Below, in pieces: positions 17,054-26,255 of a stretch of DNA of 64,000 nt. The stretch covers positions 51,345 through 115,344 of the forward strand of contig JAEUVJ010000036.1 of the NCBI GenBank assembly GCA_016787085.1. The letters run 5' to 3'. Both the position numbers and the translations under genes were made by a program. This DNA comes from Chitinophagaceae bacterium. Its GTDB lineage: Bacteria > Bacteroidota > Bacteroidia > Chitinophagales > Chitinophagaceae. Under the pieces are notes generated by a model that was given only the letters and a program-made list of their open reading frames with translations, made no database searches and had not been told where the DNA came from. Position 1 is the first letter of the stretch. Each line of letters begins with the position of its first letter.

Positions 17054-17755
17054 TCAATGCGCCACCGCAACTGTGCTCTGCCTGTCGCTTTCGATCACGC
17101 CATCCCTTAACCGGATCACCCGGCGGGCATGCCGCGCAATATCCTCTTCATGTGTTACCAGCACTACCGTATTACCTTCTGCATGGATCTTTCCAAATAT
17201 CTCCATGATCTCGTAAGAGGTCTTGGTATCTAAGTTACCTGTCGGCTCGTCGGCAAGAATGATGGATGGATCATTAACCAATGCCCGGGCAATAGCCACA
17301 CGCTGCGATTGCCCGCCGCTCAACTCATTAGGTTTATGATGACTGCGGTCAGAGAGGTTCACCATATCGAGCACATGCAGGGCCTTTTCATTTCGCATTT
17401 TCTTACTCATACCGGCATACACAAGCGGAAGAGCTACATTTTCCAGTGCCGTCAAACGGGGCAATAAGTTGAACTGCTGAAATACAAACCCGATCTCTTT
17501 ATTACGGACATCGGCGAGTGCATTGTCTTCCATTTTGCTCACATCATGTCCATTAAGAATGTAAGTGCCCGCAGTAGATGTATCTAAGCAACCAATAATA
17601 TTCATCAATGTACTTTTCCCGGAACCGGACGGGCCCATCAGCGCTACGTATTCATTCTTATTAATATCCAGCGAAATTCCTTTCAACACTTCCAGTTCGT
17701 GCCTGCCCATGAAGTAGCTCTTGCGGATATTTTCGAGATGTATAATAGTGTTCAT
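17054..17755 (-). CDS. ABC transporter ATP-binding protein, MacB/LolD class
   Basis: The 233-aa ATPase has Walker [11 protein letters not shown]-loop [18 protein letters not shown], signature [15 protein letters not shown] and Walker [13 protein letters not shown], plus a switch His in VLVTHEED. The extended insertion and the GNLDTKT motif place it with LolD/MacB-type mechanotransmission ATPases, which work with FtsX-like permeases at the inner membrane. No permease gene is adjacent. The ATG at 17755 is preferred over an in-frame TTG at 17764, which lies within the T-run of the upstream hairpin. Confidence 0.88.
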   Translation of the reverse strand: MNTIIHLENIRKSYFMGRHELEVLKGISLDINKNEYVALMGPSGSGKSTLMNIIGCLDTSTAGTYILNGHDVSKMEDNALADVRNKEIGFVFQQFNLLPRLTALENVALPLVYAGMSKKMRNEKALHVLDMVNLSDRSHHKPNELSGGQSQRVAIARALVNDPSIILADEPTGNLDTKTSYEIMEIFGKIHAEGNTVVLVTHEEDIARHARRVIRLRDGVIESDRQSTVAVAH

Positions 17756-17768
17756 AAATTCCAAAAAA

Positions 17769-17813
17769 CAAATTCCAAATTCCGGTTTCTTCTTTCGGGG
17801 CTTTTGGAATTTG
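17769..17813 (-). terminator. Hairpin after gatC, probable terminator
   Basis: CAAATTCCAAA (17769-17779) and TTTGGAATTTG (17803-17813) form an 11-bp stem with a 23-base loop. On the minus strand it begins 5 bp after the gatC stop and is followed by TTTTTTGG, so it should end gatC transcripts before the ABC ATPase gene. Confidence 0.65.
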
Positions 17814-17818
17814 AAGTT

Positions 17819-18118
17819 TTATGATTTAGGAGTTTTGATTACTTTGGGTACTTTAAAAAATTGCTCGTCATGGAATGGAGCATTCTTCAACGCTTCTTCC
17901 CGGCTGATGGAGCCTTTTATTTCGTCTTCCCGCAACACATTCACTTCATCGCTCATATGCAATAATGGCTCTACATCCTCCATGTCAAGCTCATTCAGTT
18001 TCTCCACAAAGGCGATCATCCGCTGCAGGTCATTCCTGATCTCTCCCTTTTCAGCGTCATCAAACTTCAGCCTCGCAAGATGCGCCAGTTTTTCCACCAT
18101 AGCGTCATTTACTTCCAT
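17819..18118 (-). CDS. gatC: Asp-tRNA(Asn)/Glu-tRNA(Gln) amidotransferase subunit GatC
   Basis: The 99-aa protein begins MEVNDAMVEKLAHLARLKFDD, the usual GatC helix. It has ENIR-like spacing, DVEPLLHM (commonly VEPL/M) and a C-terminal LREDE plus FFKVPKVI segment that wraps around GatA. It stabilises the GatCAB complex, which amidates mischarged Glu-tRNA(Gln) or Asp-tRNA(Asn). gatA and gatB are not in the window. It is divergent from trpS with 116 bp between. Confidence 0.93.
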   Translation of the reverse strand: MEVNDAMVEKLAHLARLKFDDAEKGEIRNDLQRMIAFVEKLNELDMEDVEPLLHMSDEVNVLREDEIKGSISREEALKNAPFHDEQFFKVPKVIKTPKS

Positions 18119-18234
18119 CAGGCAAATATAACCTTTAGACGGGAGTCGGGAATCATGAGTATAATCATCGCCATGCCGGAGGTGCCGGCTACTGAATCAG
18201 GACTCCTGACTATTTTACTATCTTCGCCGTCCTT

Positions 18235-19239
18235 ATGAATAAGAAGAAAGAACTGGTCATGAGCGGCATCAGGCCCACGGGGTTTCTGCACCTGGGCAAT
18301 TATTTCGGCGCTGTTCGTAATTATGTCCGGATGCAGGAAGAATATGAGTGTTACTTCATGGTAGCCGACCTGCATTCATTGACCACGCACCCTGATACAA
18401 AAGAATTAAAAACGAATGTACACCGGGTCTTATCTGAGAATATTGCCTGCGGGCTGGACCCCGACAAAGTAGCTTTGTACTGCCAGAGCCATATATACGA
18501 AACATCGGAACTATACCTGTACCTGAATATGCTGGCCTACCAGGGAGAGCTGGAAAAAACAACCACGTTCAAAGACAAAGTCCGCCAGCAGCCCGATAAT
18601 GTCAACGCCGGCTTGCTGACCTATCCCGTATTACAAACCGCTGATATCATTTTACACCGGGCTAAATATGTACCTGTCGGTAAAGACCAGGAACAACACC
18701 TGGAAATGGCCCGAAACTTTGTCAAGCGCTTCAATTACCGGTATGGCGAAGTTTTCCCAGAACCCATTGCCTTCAATTTTGGCGAAGAACTGATCAAAGT
18801 GCCCAGTCTTGATGGTGCGGGTAAAATGAGCAAGAGTGAGAACCAATACGCCACCTTATACCTTTCCGATGATGATGACCTGATCCGGAAAAAAGTAATG
18901 AAAGCGAAAACGGATAGCGGACCTGCCGAAAAGAATTCGCAGAAACCGGATTATATTGAAAACATTTTCCTGTTGATGAAACTGGTAAGCACTTCCGATA
19001 CGATCAATAAATTTGAAGACGATTTTAATAACTGCACCATCCGCTACGGAGATATGAAAAAGCAGCTGGCAGAAGATATGGTACAATTCATCGCACCTAT
19101 CCGCCAGAAAGCCGATGCCATCCGGAACGATGAAAAATACCTGAAAGAAGTCATGGAAAAAGGGGCGGAAAAGGCCCGTAAAAGTGCCAGAGCCACTATG
19201 GAACTGGTAAGGGAGGCTATCGGACTGAATTATTATTAA
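18235..19239 (+). CDS. trpS: Tryptophan--tRNA ligase
   Basis: The 334-aa class I aminoacyl-tRNA synthetase charges tRNA(Trp). The HIGH-like motif is HLGN within SGIRPTGFLHLGNYFGA, and KMSKS is intact at residues 197-201. The AKTDSGP and ENIFLLM stretches are typical of TrpS. The length is normal. The sequence TATCTTCG at 18219-18226, close to a -7 element, ends 8 bases before the ATG, so the mRNA leader may be very short. The gene stands alone, divergent from gatC. Confidence 0.94.
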   Translation: MNKKKELVMSGIRPTGFLHLGNYFGAVRNYVRMQEEYECYFMVADLHSLTTHPDTKELKTNVHRVLSENIACGLDPDKVALYCQSHIYETSELYLYLNMLAYQGELEKTTTFKDKVRQQPDNVNAGLLTYPVLQTADIILHRAKYVPVGKDQEQHLEMARNFVKRFNYRYGEVFPEPIAFNFGEELIKVPSLDGAGKMSKSENQYATLYLSDDDDLIRKKVMKAKTDSGPAEKNSQKPDYIENIFLLMKLVSTSDTINKFEDDFNNCTIRYGDMKKQLAEDMVQFIAPIRQKADAIRNDEKYLKEVMEKGAEKARKSARATMELVREAIGLNYY

Positions 19240-19319
19240 AAACCGTCAAATTCCAAAAAGAATCTTTACTTTGAACGTTCACGGCTTGCCGGATTAAAAA
19301 CATTGGAACTCTCACGATC

Positions 19320-19955
19320 ATGGCCAAATCAAAAAAACCAAAACACATCGCTGTTGCCGGAAATATTGGTGCCGGCAAGACCACGCTGACGGAGATGCTG
19401 AGCAAACATTACAAGTGGATACCGAATTTTGAAGACGTGGACCATAATCCTTACCTCATGGATTTTTATGAGGATATGCCGCGATGGAGCTTTAACCTGC
19501 AGATATATTTTCTCAATAGCCGCCTGCGGCAGCTGGTAGAAATACAAAAAGGAACCGAGACCGTGATACAGGACAGGACCATATACGAGGATGCCAACAT
19601 CTTCGCTCCCAACCTGCACGAGATGGGCCTGATGAGCAAAAGGGACTTTGATAACTATTTTATCTTTTTCCAGACATTAAAGAACCTGGTGCAGCCCCCT
19701 GACCTTTTAATTTATCTTAACGCTTCTGTGCCTACCTTAGTAGGGCAGATCCAGAAAAGAGGAAGGGAATATGAAGAAAATATCCGGCTGGATTACCTCA
19801 AACGGCTGAATGATTATTACAATAAATGGATAGCTGATTATAAAGAAGGGCAATTGCTGGTTATAGATGTGGACAAGAATAAATTCGCCGAAAAAGAAGA
19901 AGATTTTGGGGAGATCATCCGGAAAGTGGATGCGCAGTTATACGGCTTATTCTGA
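19320..19955 (+). CDS. Deoxynucleoside kinase family protein
   Basis: The 211-aa P-loop kinase has Walker A GNIGAGKTT (residues 14-22), the substrate-binding Glu in FEDVDHNPYL, the ERS-like motif QDRTIYED and a LID segment KRGREYEENIRLDYLKRLNDYY. It phosphorylates deoxynucleosides for salvage; which base it prefers (dA/dG or broader) cannot be told. It is 80 bp after trpS and 5 bp before the next gene, so it is probably co-transcribed with that gene. Confidence 0.9.
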   Translation: MAKSKKPKHIAVAGNIGAGKTTLTEMLSKHYKWIPNFEDVDHNPYLMDFYEDMPRWSFNLQIYFLNSRLRQLVEIQKGTETVIQDRTIYEDANIFAPNLHEMGLMSKRDFDNYFIFFQTLKNLVQPPDLLIYLNASVPTLVGQIQKRGREYEENIRLDYLKRLNDYYNKWIADYKEGQLLVIDVDKNKFAEKEEDFGEIIRKVDAQLYGLF

Positions 19956-19960
19956 TAAAT

Positions 19961-20566
19961 ATGAAAACATACTTTGTAATCGCCTTATCATTTTTCGCCT
20001 CATCCGTGATGGCGCAATCGCTCAAAGATTCACTTTTTGGCGGCAAACTGAAAAATCCGCATAAACAAGTTGAGGCCGCCCGGGACTCTGCCCGGCAAGC
20101 AGCCAAAGATTCGGCGGTGCTTATAGCACCAGCTAAAAAAGATTCCCCCTCTCCCGCTGCTGGCCCTGTTACGGCAGCTACCGAAAACACCGGTGCTGTT
20201 GCCCAGCCTGTGGCTGAAGCAGCAAAGCCGGACGATACTATGCCGGATTCGCTCAACCAATTATACTACGCCAAACAAAAAGCCTGGAAACGTTTCATAG
20301 ATCAGCAAACCCTTATCCTTGCCACGCAGGCGGATGAAAGCAAGAAAGTGAGAAAGGGTGAGTATTATATCGAATTCGATTATGTGATCGGGCTGAACGG
20401 AAGGGTAAAAGCCAGCAACATCATCTGCAATCCGCAAAATGAGTTTATCATAGCTTCCATGACAGATATACTGACAAGAACACCCGTACTGGCCCCGCCT
20501 GTATATGGTGATGGCAAGCCGCGGCCTCTTTCGGCGAAACAGCAGATAACTATTTTGAAAAAGTAA
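19961..20566 (+). CDS. Secreted protein of unknown function with Ala/Pro-rich linker
   Basis: The 201-aa protein has a signal peptide (MKTYFVIALSFFASSVMAQ). A low-complexity Ala/Asp/Pro-rich middle (about 35-90) resembles a periplasm-spanning linker. A compact C-terminal domain (about 115-201, GEYYIEFDYVIGLNGRVKASNI) recalls the strand pattern of the TonB C-terminal domain; this is a weak visual resemblance. It follows the kinase gene by 5 bp and ends overlapping the convergent DUF922 gene by 17 bp. No function is assigned. Confidence 0.65.
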   Translation: MKTYFVIALSFFASSVMAQSLKDSLFGGKLKNPHKQVEAARDSARQAAKDSAVLIAPAKKDSPSPAAGPVTAATENTGAVAQPVAEAAKPDDTMPDSLNQLYYAKQKAWKRFIDQQTLILATQADESKKVRKGEYYIEFDYVIGLNGRVKASNIICNPQNEFIIASMTDILTRTPVLAPPVYGDGKPRPLSAKQQITILKK

Positions 20567-21110
20567 TTAGCTGATAAGCGGAATAACCTTTCAGGTCATT
20601 TAGCAGGTCTGCTATCTTCTTCGTCCATGCTTCCTGTTGTTCTTTATTACGACTGTGATCAGACTCTTTATCATACTGGTCCTGGAACTCTTCTTTTTCT
20701 TTGGTAATGTCGCCATATATTTTTCGCAGATCTTTCTGATATGAGTTCTTGTCAAACTTGTACTCACTCATTTTTTTATTCAGCTTACGGGCAAATACTT
20801 CTGCAATATCAAAATGTCCCTGTTCATGCACCAGGATATAATCTGTTTTCGATCTTCCCCATGACCGTGTTTTGGAAAACCGGCACTGTATCTTCCAGGA
20901 CAAACCATTCTCATTGATATCGTACTCTATACCGAGATAAGTAGCCGTCAGTGCGGCTGCATCTGATCCCGGATCGGGGCTGCCTTTATAATCTGACCAG
21001 GTTAGTTTCTGCCCCGTCTTCCAGTCAATCAATTCCTCATTCTTACTCTGAGAAAAAGACAGCACCGGCAGGAGAAGCATCAGCAGAAAACAGGTTGTAA
21101 TATTTTTCAT
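20550..21110 (-). CDS. DUF922-family predicted zinc protease, exported
   Basis: The 186-aa protein has a signal peptide (ending SFSQ) and the DUF922 core LTWSDYKGSPDPGSDAAALT. A metallopeptidase motif HEQGHFDIAEVFAR (HExxH) comes next. The C-terminal third is a charged helix. DUF922 proteins are predicted to be zinc-dependent proteases; activity is not shown for this one. The stop lies inside the end of the preceding plus-strand gene. It is the last gene before the pckA terminator. Confidence 0.82.
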   Translation of the reverse strand: MKNITTCFLLMLLLPVLSFSQSKNEELIDWKTGQKLTWSDYKGSPDPGSDAAALTATYLGIEYDINENGLSWKIQCRFSKTRSWGRSKTDYILVHEQGHFDIAEVFARKLNKKMSEYKFDKNSYQKDLRKIYGDITKEKEEFQDQYDKESDHSRNKEQQEAWTKKIADLLNDLKGYSAYQLITFSK

Positions 21111-21169
21111 ACCAATAGTAAACGGTGTAAACTCCTAAAAGGTATAAAGGAATGTTCAAATGAAAACAT

Positions 21170-21199
21170 AAAAAAGCCTCCCCGGGTAACGGAGAGGCT
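21170..21199 (-). terminator. Intrinsic terminator of pckA
   Basis: On the minus strand AGCCTCTCC, a 7-base loop and GGGGAGGCT (one G-U pair) run into six T. It starts 19 bp after the pckA stop codon. Confidence 0.85.
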
Positions 21200-21218
21200 C
21201 TTCAACAAAACATAGCTG

Positions 21219-22826
21219 TTAGCTTAGTCTGGGTGCTGCGTCCAGCACCTCCTTAGTAACCCCGTCCTTATATTTTTCAAAATTTTTGATGAATAAACCT
21301 GCCAGGTAGTTTGCCTTTTCATCGTAGGCATTTTTATCGGCCCATGTATTTCTCGGATCTAACACTTCCGAAGGCACATCCGGGCATTCTTTAGGAACAG
21401 CCATTCCGAATACCGGGTGAAAGTCAAATTCAATATTATTCAGTTTGCCTTCCAGGGCTGCTGTGATTATGGCCCTTGTGAATTTCAGCTTCATTCTGCT
21501 TCCCACGCCATAGGGGCCACCTGTCCAGCCGGTATTGATCATCCACACATTTACATTGTTCTTTTGCATTTTCTCGCCCAGCATTTGCGCATACTTGCCG
21601 GGGTGTAACGGAAGGAATGGCGCACCGAAGCAAGCGCTGAAGGTAGATTTAGGTTCTGTCACACCCGCTTCTGTTCCGGCTACTTTAGCCGTATAGCCGG
21701 AAATGAATTGATACATGGCCTGTCCCGGGCTTAGCCTGGAGATCGGAGGCAGTACGCCAAAAGCATCACATGTCAGGAAGAAAATGTTTTTAGGCAGGTT
21801 GCCTACGGAAGGCTCCATGGCATTACTGATAAAATTAAGAGGATAAGAAACCCTCGTATTCTCTGTAATGGAACCATCTTCAAAATTGATCTGGTTAGTA
21901 CCGGGAAAGAAAGTCACATTCTCTACTAAAGCCCCCGGGCGGATAGCATTATATATCTCGGGTTCTTTCTCTTCTGTCAGCCCTATCGTTTTGGCATAAC
22001 AACCACCTTCGAAATTGAAGATATTATCATCTGTCCAGGCATGTTCATCATCACCGATCAGTTTACGGTTCGGGTCTGCACTCAACGTTGTCTTACCTGT
22101 TCCGCTTAGTCCAAAGAAGATAGCTGTATCACCATCCTTACCCATATTGGCGCTGCAGTGCATGCTCAGTACATTCTTCTCATGCGGCAAGATATAATTG
22201 AGAATAGTGAAAATGCCTTTTTTAGTCTCACCTGTATAGCCCGAACCTGCTATCAGGATCATTTTATGTTTGAACGAAACTACAGCAGCATTATGCTGGC
22301 GGGTACCACATTTTGCCGGATCCAGTTTTAGCCCGGGGGCCGAGATCACATGCCATTCGGGTGCGAAATTCTCCAGTTCATCCTCCGATGGCCGAAGAAA
22401 CATATTACTGGCAAACAAATTATTCCAGGGCTTTTCGTTGATCACCCGGATATTCATACTGTAGCGGGGATCGGCACAGGCATAGCAATCACGGACCCAC
22501 AACTCAGGCTGCTGGTCCAGGTAATGCATGACCTCCCTATAAATGATATCAAAATATTTTGGCTCAATGGGAATATTGAAATCATTCCAATGCACTGAAT
22601 TTTCAGTAAGCTCATCTTTAACCGTGAATTTGTCTTTAGGGGACCTCCCGGTGAACTCGCCGGTCTTAATAACAAGGGCCCCGGTATCATTCAAAACACC
22701 TTCACCGATACGGATGGTATCATGAACTAATTCCTGCGGAGATAATTGATAATTAATGTTTTTAGGTGAAATAAGGCCTAAACGGGCCAGTGCTTTTTTT
22801 GAAAAAGCAAAAGTTGGTACTGCCAT
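21219..22826 (-). CDS. pckA: Phosphoenolpyruvate carboxykinase (ATP)
   Basis: The 535-aa enzyme converts oxaloacetate and ATP into phosphoenolpyruvate and CO2, the first step of gluconeogenesis. Visible signatures are TGRSPKDKF near the N-terminus, the P-loop GLSGTGKTTLS, the metal-binding LIGDDEHAWTD and the PKNIFFLTCDAFGVLPP segment. The length fits the ATP-dependent class. A consensus promoter lies upstream at 22853-22883, with a leader of about 20 bases, and a strong terminator follows, so the gene is a single-gene unit. Confidence 0.96.
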   Translation of the reverse strand: MAVPTFAFSKKALARLGLISPKNINYQLSPQELVHDTIRIGEGVLNDTGALVIKTGEFTGRSPKDKFTVKDELTENSVHWNDFNIPIEPKYFDIIYREVMHYLDQQPELWVRDCYACADPRYSMNIRVINEKPWNNLFASNMFLRPSEDELENFAPEWHVISAPGLKLDPAKCGTRQHNAAVVSFKHKMILIAGSGYTGETKKGIFTILNYILPHEKNVLSMHCSANMGKDGDTAIFFGLSGTGKTTLSADPNRKLIGDDEHAWTDDNIFNFEGGCYAKTIGLTEEKEPEIYNAIRPGALVENVTFFPGTNQINFEDGSITENTRVSYPLNFISNAMEPSVGNLPKNIFFLTCDAFGVLPPISRLSPGQAMYQFISGYTAKVAGTEAGVTEPKSTFSACFGAPFLPLHPGKYAQMLGEKMQKNNVNVWMINTGWTGGPYGVGSRMKLKFTRAIITAALEGKLNNIEFDFHPVFGMAVPKECPDVPSEVLDPRNTWADKNAYDEKANYLAGLFIKNFEKYKDGVTKEVLDAAPRLS

Positions 22827-22852
22827 AAATCAAGCAAGCATTTGTTTCGGTG

Positions 22853-22883
22853 CAAAGGTAAACAAAGCATTGGCCTGTGCAAA
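22853..22883 (-). promoter_or_regulatory. Consensus promoter of pckA
   Basis: On the minus strand TTTG (22883-22880), exactly 19 bases, then TACCTTTG (22860-22853). Both boxes match the Bacteroidota -33/-7 consensus perfectly, and the ATG follows 26 bases after the -7 box. Confidence 0.8.
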
Positions 22884-23164
22884 CAAGTGTTAGTGCAACA
22901 GTTTAAAAACGGCCTAATTATATCCTCAATAAATAGAATTATTCAAATCTATCAAGTTTACAAACTAAAAAATATTCAAAAAAATGGTAATCGGTGTAAA
23001 TGCCGTCCATTTCTTACAATCCTGTAAATTATTTGACACAATAAAGCGATCTGTCACGCTTATTCTTAGCCACCCGCTAAGGTGGTTGACAGGGATTTTT
23101 GACAAATCTTGTTTAATGCGTTTTGATACAGAAGGGATTATCTTTAGCCTCTCAAAAAAGCAGC
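22884..23164. other. AT-rich region between the pckA promoter and pepP
   Basis: About 280 bp upstream of pepP. I see an AT-rich stretch (22905-22990) and a short TTGACA-rich part at 23080-23110, but no clear TAnnTTTG pair and no RNA gene. A near-match TATCTTTA at about 23149-23156 could be the pepP -7 element. Confidence 0.3.
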
Positions 23165-24454
23165 ATGAAAAACTTGCCACTCAACCCGGAGATCTTTATC
23201 AAAAACCGGGAACGTTTCGTCAGCCGGATGCAAAAGAGCTCCATCGCCATTTTTGTGAGCCATGATGAAGTGCCTTCCAACGGAGATGCTATCTATCGTT
23301 ATAAAACCAACAGCGACCTCTATTGGCTAAGTGGAGTAACCCAGGAAGATAGTATGATCATACTTTTCCCGGACAACCCCGATCCGAAATACCGGGAAGT
23401 GCTGGTATTAGTGCGCCCAAATGAATTAAAAGAAAAATGGGATGGCAAGAGATTGCGGATGAAAGAAGCACAGGAGACCAGTGGTATGAAAACGATAGTA
23501 TGGTTAGATAGCCTTGATGGCCTGCTACAACCCTGGATACATCTGGCCGATACTATTTACCTTGATACAAATGAAAATGACCGGAAGGCCAGCCTGGTGC
23601 GTACAAGAGATTATCGCTTTGTGGATGAAATGAAAAGCCGCTACCCGCTTCATCGCTATGAAAGGGCTGCAAAGATCATGAAAGAACTGCGTGGTATCAA
23701 AACAGCCTTGGAAATAGAAGTAATGCAGACAGCGATTGATATTACAGAAAACACTTTTCGTCGTTTGTTGAAATTTATCAGGCCCGGTGTAATGGAATAT
23801 GAAATAGAGGCGGAGATCGTTCATTCCTTTTTAAGCCAGCGGGCCGCTGGTGAAGCCTACGGAAGCATTATCGCCAGTGGTGATAGGGCCCGGACACTGC
23901 ACTATGTCTCCAATAACCAGGAATGCAAGGATGGCGAACTGATCTTAATGGATTTCGGCGCCGAGTATGGCGGCTATTGCGCCGACCTGACAAGAACGGT
24001 TCCGGTAAATGGAAAATTCACACGGAGACAGAAGACAGTGTATAATGCCTGCCTGCACCTGCATGATTACGCCAAAAGCCTATTGAAGCCAGGTATCAGC
24101 ATTGTTGCGTATACAGACAAGATCGGTGACGAAGCGACACAACAGTTTTTGAAGATCGGGTTGCTGAAAAAGAGTGATGTAAAAAATGAAGACCCGGAGA
24201 ACAGAGCGTATCGGAAGTATTTATATCATGGTATTTCTCATCACCTCGGAATTGATGTACATGACCTGGGTACCAGGACAGAGCCGATCAAACCGGGCAT
24301 GGTATTCACCATAGAACCGGGCATTTATATTGAAGAAGAGCAAATAGGCATTCGTATCGAGAACAACGTCTGGATCACAAAAAACGGCAATAAAGATCTG
24401 ATGAAGAATATTCCCATTACAGCAGAAGATATCGAAGCCCTCATGAAAAAATAA
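23165..24454 (+). CDS. pepP: Xaa-Pro aminopeptidase (aminopeptidase P, M24B)
   Basis: The 429-aa enzyme removes N-terminal residues in front of proline. The N-terminal domain (about 1-170) holds the substrate-binding part. The pita-bread metal site is complete: Asp in LMDFGAEYGGYCADLTRTV (two Asp), His in GISHHLGIDVHD, Glu in FTIEPGIYIEEE and Glu in GIRIENNV. The ATG at 23165 gives the usual start MKNLPLNPEIFIKNRERF; the longer frame from 23123 adds residues without family likeness. The pssA gene follows 15 bp later. Confidence 0.9.
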   Translation: MKNLPLNPEIFIKNRERFVSRMQKSSIAIFVSHDEVPSNGDAIYRYKTNSDLYWLSGVTQEDSMIILFPDNPDPKYREVLVLVRPNELKEKWDGKRLRMKEAQETSGMKTIVWLDSLDGLLQPWIHLADTIYLDTNENDRKASLVRTRDYRFVDEMKSRYPLHRYERAAKIMKELRGIKTALEIEVMQTAIDITENTFRRLLKFIRPGVMEYEIEAEIVHSFLSQRAAGEAYGSIIASGDRARTLHYVSNNQECKDGELILMDFGAEYGGYCADLTRTVPVNGKFTRRQKTVYNACLHLHDYAKSLLKPGISIVAYTDKIGDEATQQFLKIGLLKKSDVKNEDPENRAYRKYLYHGISHHLGIDVHDLGTRTEPIKPGMVFTIEPGIYIEEEQIGIRIENNVWITKNGNKDLMKNIPITAEDIEALMKK

Positions 24455-24469
24455 AATTATCTTCCCGGC

Positions 24470-25234
24470 ATGAAGCAGATACCTAACCTTTTCACTTTAC
24501 TGAACCTGTTCTTCGGCTGTTGTGCGGTTGTTTTTATTCTGCAAAATGGCATTACTGTTTTTTATACAGGAGATAATCCGCAATTAGTGGATATGCCTGA
24601 AAAAGTGGTCATCGCATCATTGTTCATCGGATTGGCTGCTGTAGTTGATTTCTTAGACGGCTTTATAGCACGGTTATTCAAAGCCACCTCAGCTATGGGC
24701 AAGCAACTGGATTCGCTGGCTGATGTGGTGAGCTTTGGAGTAGCCCCGGGAATGATCATTTACCAGTTCCTCCGTCTCAGTTTTGCGAGAGAAGAAAATG
24801 GGCTGGACGTTTCACTCATCTGGCTGTTGCCAGCATTCATTCTGCCCTGCGCGGCTGCCTGGAGATTAGCCAAATTCAACATTGATGAAGGCCAGCAATA
24901 CTCGTTCAAAGGCGTTCCCACTCCGGCTGTTGGCCTGGTGGTAGCTTCTTTCCCGCTGATCTATTGGTATAGCGATAATCCAACAATACTTGACCTGCTA
25001 AGAAACAAATGGCTCTTGTACGGTGTGGTGATCGGTTTAAGCTACCTGATGGTCTCCAACCTCCCTATCATGAGCCTGAAGTTCAAAGATTTTTCAGTCA
25101 AGAATAACCTGCCGAAGATCATTCTGCTGGCCGCTGTTATTATTTTGGCTCTTCTTTTAAAATGGCTGACCGTTCCTGCGGTCTTCATCCTCTACATTGC
25201 CGTATCTTTGATCTTCAAAAACAAAACAGCATGA
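24470..25234 (+). CDS. pssA: CDP-diacylglycerol--serine O-phosphatidyltransferase
   Basis: The 254-aa integral membrane protein makes phosphatidylserine, the precursor of phosphatidylethanolamine. The CDP-alcohol phosphotransferase motif DG-x2-AR-x8-G-x3-D-x3-D is complete (DGFIARLFK ... GKQLDSLAD). About seven to eight membrane helices can be seen. Its stop overlaps the purS start by four bases (ATGA at 25231-25234), so these unrelated genes are translationally coupled. Confidence 0.93.
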   Translation: MKQIPNLFTLLNLFFGCCAVVFILQNGITVFYTGDNPQLVDMPEKVVIASLFIGLAAVVDFLDGFIARLFKATSAMGKQLDSLADVVSFGVAPGMIIYQFLRLSFAREENGLDVSLIWLLPAFILPCAAAWRLAKFNIDEGQQYSFKGVPTPAVGLVVASFPLIYWYSDNPTILDLLRNKWLLYGVVIGLSYLMVSNLPIMSLKFKDFSVKNNLPKIILLAAVIILALLLKWLTVPAVFILYIAVSLIFKNKTA

Positions 25235-25476
25235 CCTATACTGTGCAGATAAAAGTAATGCCGCTGAAAGAATTGCTCGATCCCCAGGGAAAAGCCATCG
25301 TTGGCGGTTTGCAAAACCTCGGTCTCAGCAACGTGGAAGATGTCAGGGTTGGCAAAAACATTTCCCTTCAGATCAATGCTGATTCCGCAGACCAGGCGAA
25401 ACAAATTGCGGAAGAAGCCAGCAAGAAATTATTAGCCAACCCGGTCATGGAATATTTCGAGGTATCAGTTAATTAA
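25231..25476 (+). CDS. purS: Phosphoribosylformylglycinamidine synthase subunit PurS
   Basis: The 81-aa protein is the small subunit of the PurLQS complex, which converts FGAR to FGAM in purine synthesis. MTYTVQIKVMPLKELLDPQGKAI, GLSNVEDVRVGK and a final NPVMEYFEV match PurS. The start at 25231 gives the normal length; an in-frame upstream extension inside pssA has no family likeness. No purL or purQ is nearby. A separate PurS beside a large single-chain PurL would be unusual, so the partner genes are worth finding. Confidence 0.88.
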   Translation: MTYTVQIKVMPLKELLDPQGKAIVGGLQNLGLSNVEDVRVGKNISLQINADSADQAKQIAEEASKKLLANPVMEYFEVSVN

Positions 25477-25506
25477 TTCTGCATAAGCTGATCAACCACG
25501 GCTATC

Positions 25507-26175
25507 ATGCTCTACCTTGTTCCTTCTCCCATTGGCAATCTGAAAGACATTACTTTACGGGCATTGGAAGTATTGAAAGAGGTGGACCTTATCCTCGCCG
25601 AAGACACCCGCACATCTTCTCACCTGTTGAATCATTACAGTATCAGCAAACCGCTTTCACCGTATCATCAGCACAATGAACACAAAGTGCTGCATCATTT
25701 GGTCAGCCAGATGCTGGAAGGGAAAAAAATGGCCCTGCTGACCGACGCAGGTACCCCTGGTATTTCCGATCCGGCCTTTCTATTGGTAAGAGAATGTATC
25801 AAGGCAGATATAAAAGTGGAATGCCTGCCGGGTGCGACAGCCTTCGTGCCTGCATTAGTAAACAGCGGTATCCCCACTAATCGCTTTTGCTTCGAAGGCT
25901 TTCTGCCTTTGAAAAAAGGGCGACAGACACTGTTGAAAAAACTGGCTGAAGAAGAAAGGACACTGATCTTTTATGAGTCACCGTTGCGGCTCGTGAAAAC
26001 TTTGGAGGAATTCATCACCTACTTCGGAGAGAACCGCTCCTGCAGTATCAGCCGCGAACTGACCAAACTGTTCGAAGAAAACAAAAGAGGCACACTGAGA
26101 GAGGTGGCTGACCACTTCAAAGCAAAAACAGTAAAGGGCGAGATCGTGATCATAGTGGCCGGAAAGAACGACTGA
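25507..26175 (+). CDS. rsmI: 16S rRNA (cytidine(1402)-2'-O)-methyltransferase RsmI
   Basis: The 222-aa tetrapyrrole-methylase-fold enzyme methylates the 2'-OH of C1402 in 16S rRNA. Signatures are LVPSPIGNLKDITLRALEVL, AEDTRTSSHLL, LTDAGTPGISDPAFLLV, LPGATAFVPALVNSG and ISRELTKLFEE. RsmI is usually 270-290 aa. This protein lacks the short C-terminal extension, as many Bacteroidota versions do (from memory). It lies 30 bp after purS. Confidence 0.92.
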   Translation: MLYLVPSPIGNLKDITLRALEVLKEVDLILAEDTRTSSHLLNHYSISKPLSPYHQHNEHKVLHHLVSQMLEGKKMALLTDAGTPGISDPAFLLVRECIKADIKVECLPGATAFVPALVNSGIPTNRFCFEGFLPLKKGRQTLLKKLAEEERTLIFYESPLRLVKTLEEFITYFGENRSCSISRELTKLFEENKRGTLREVADHFKAKTVKGEIVIIVAGKND

Positions 26176-26255
26176 TAATAAATCGCTAAAAATACTTCCG
26201 GTATGGTTTTGATTGCTATATCCTCTGCAATTTTGCTTATCAAAATCTGAATACC

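Noticed and set aside
17054..17755. Complete MacAB-type efflux system
   Set aside because: Only the ATPase is present; neither a permease nor an adaptor gene is adjacent.
25507..26175. Truncated rsmI
   Set aside because: All catalytic motifs are present and the shorter C-terminus seems usual for this phylum; there is no sign of a frameshift.
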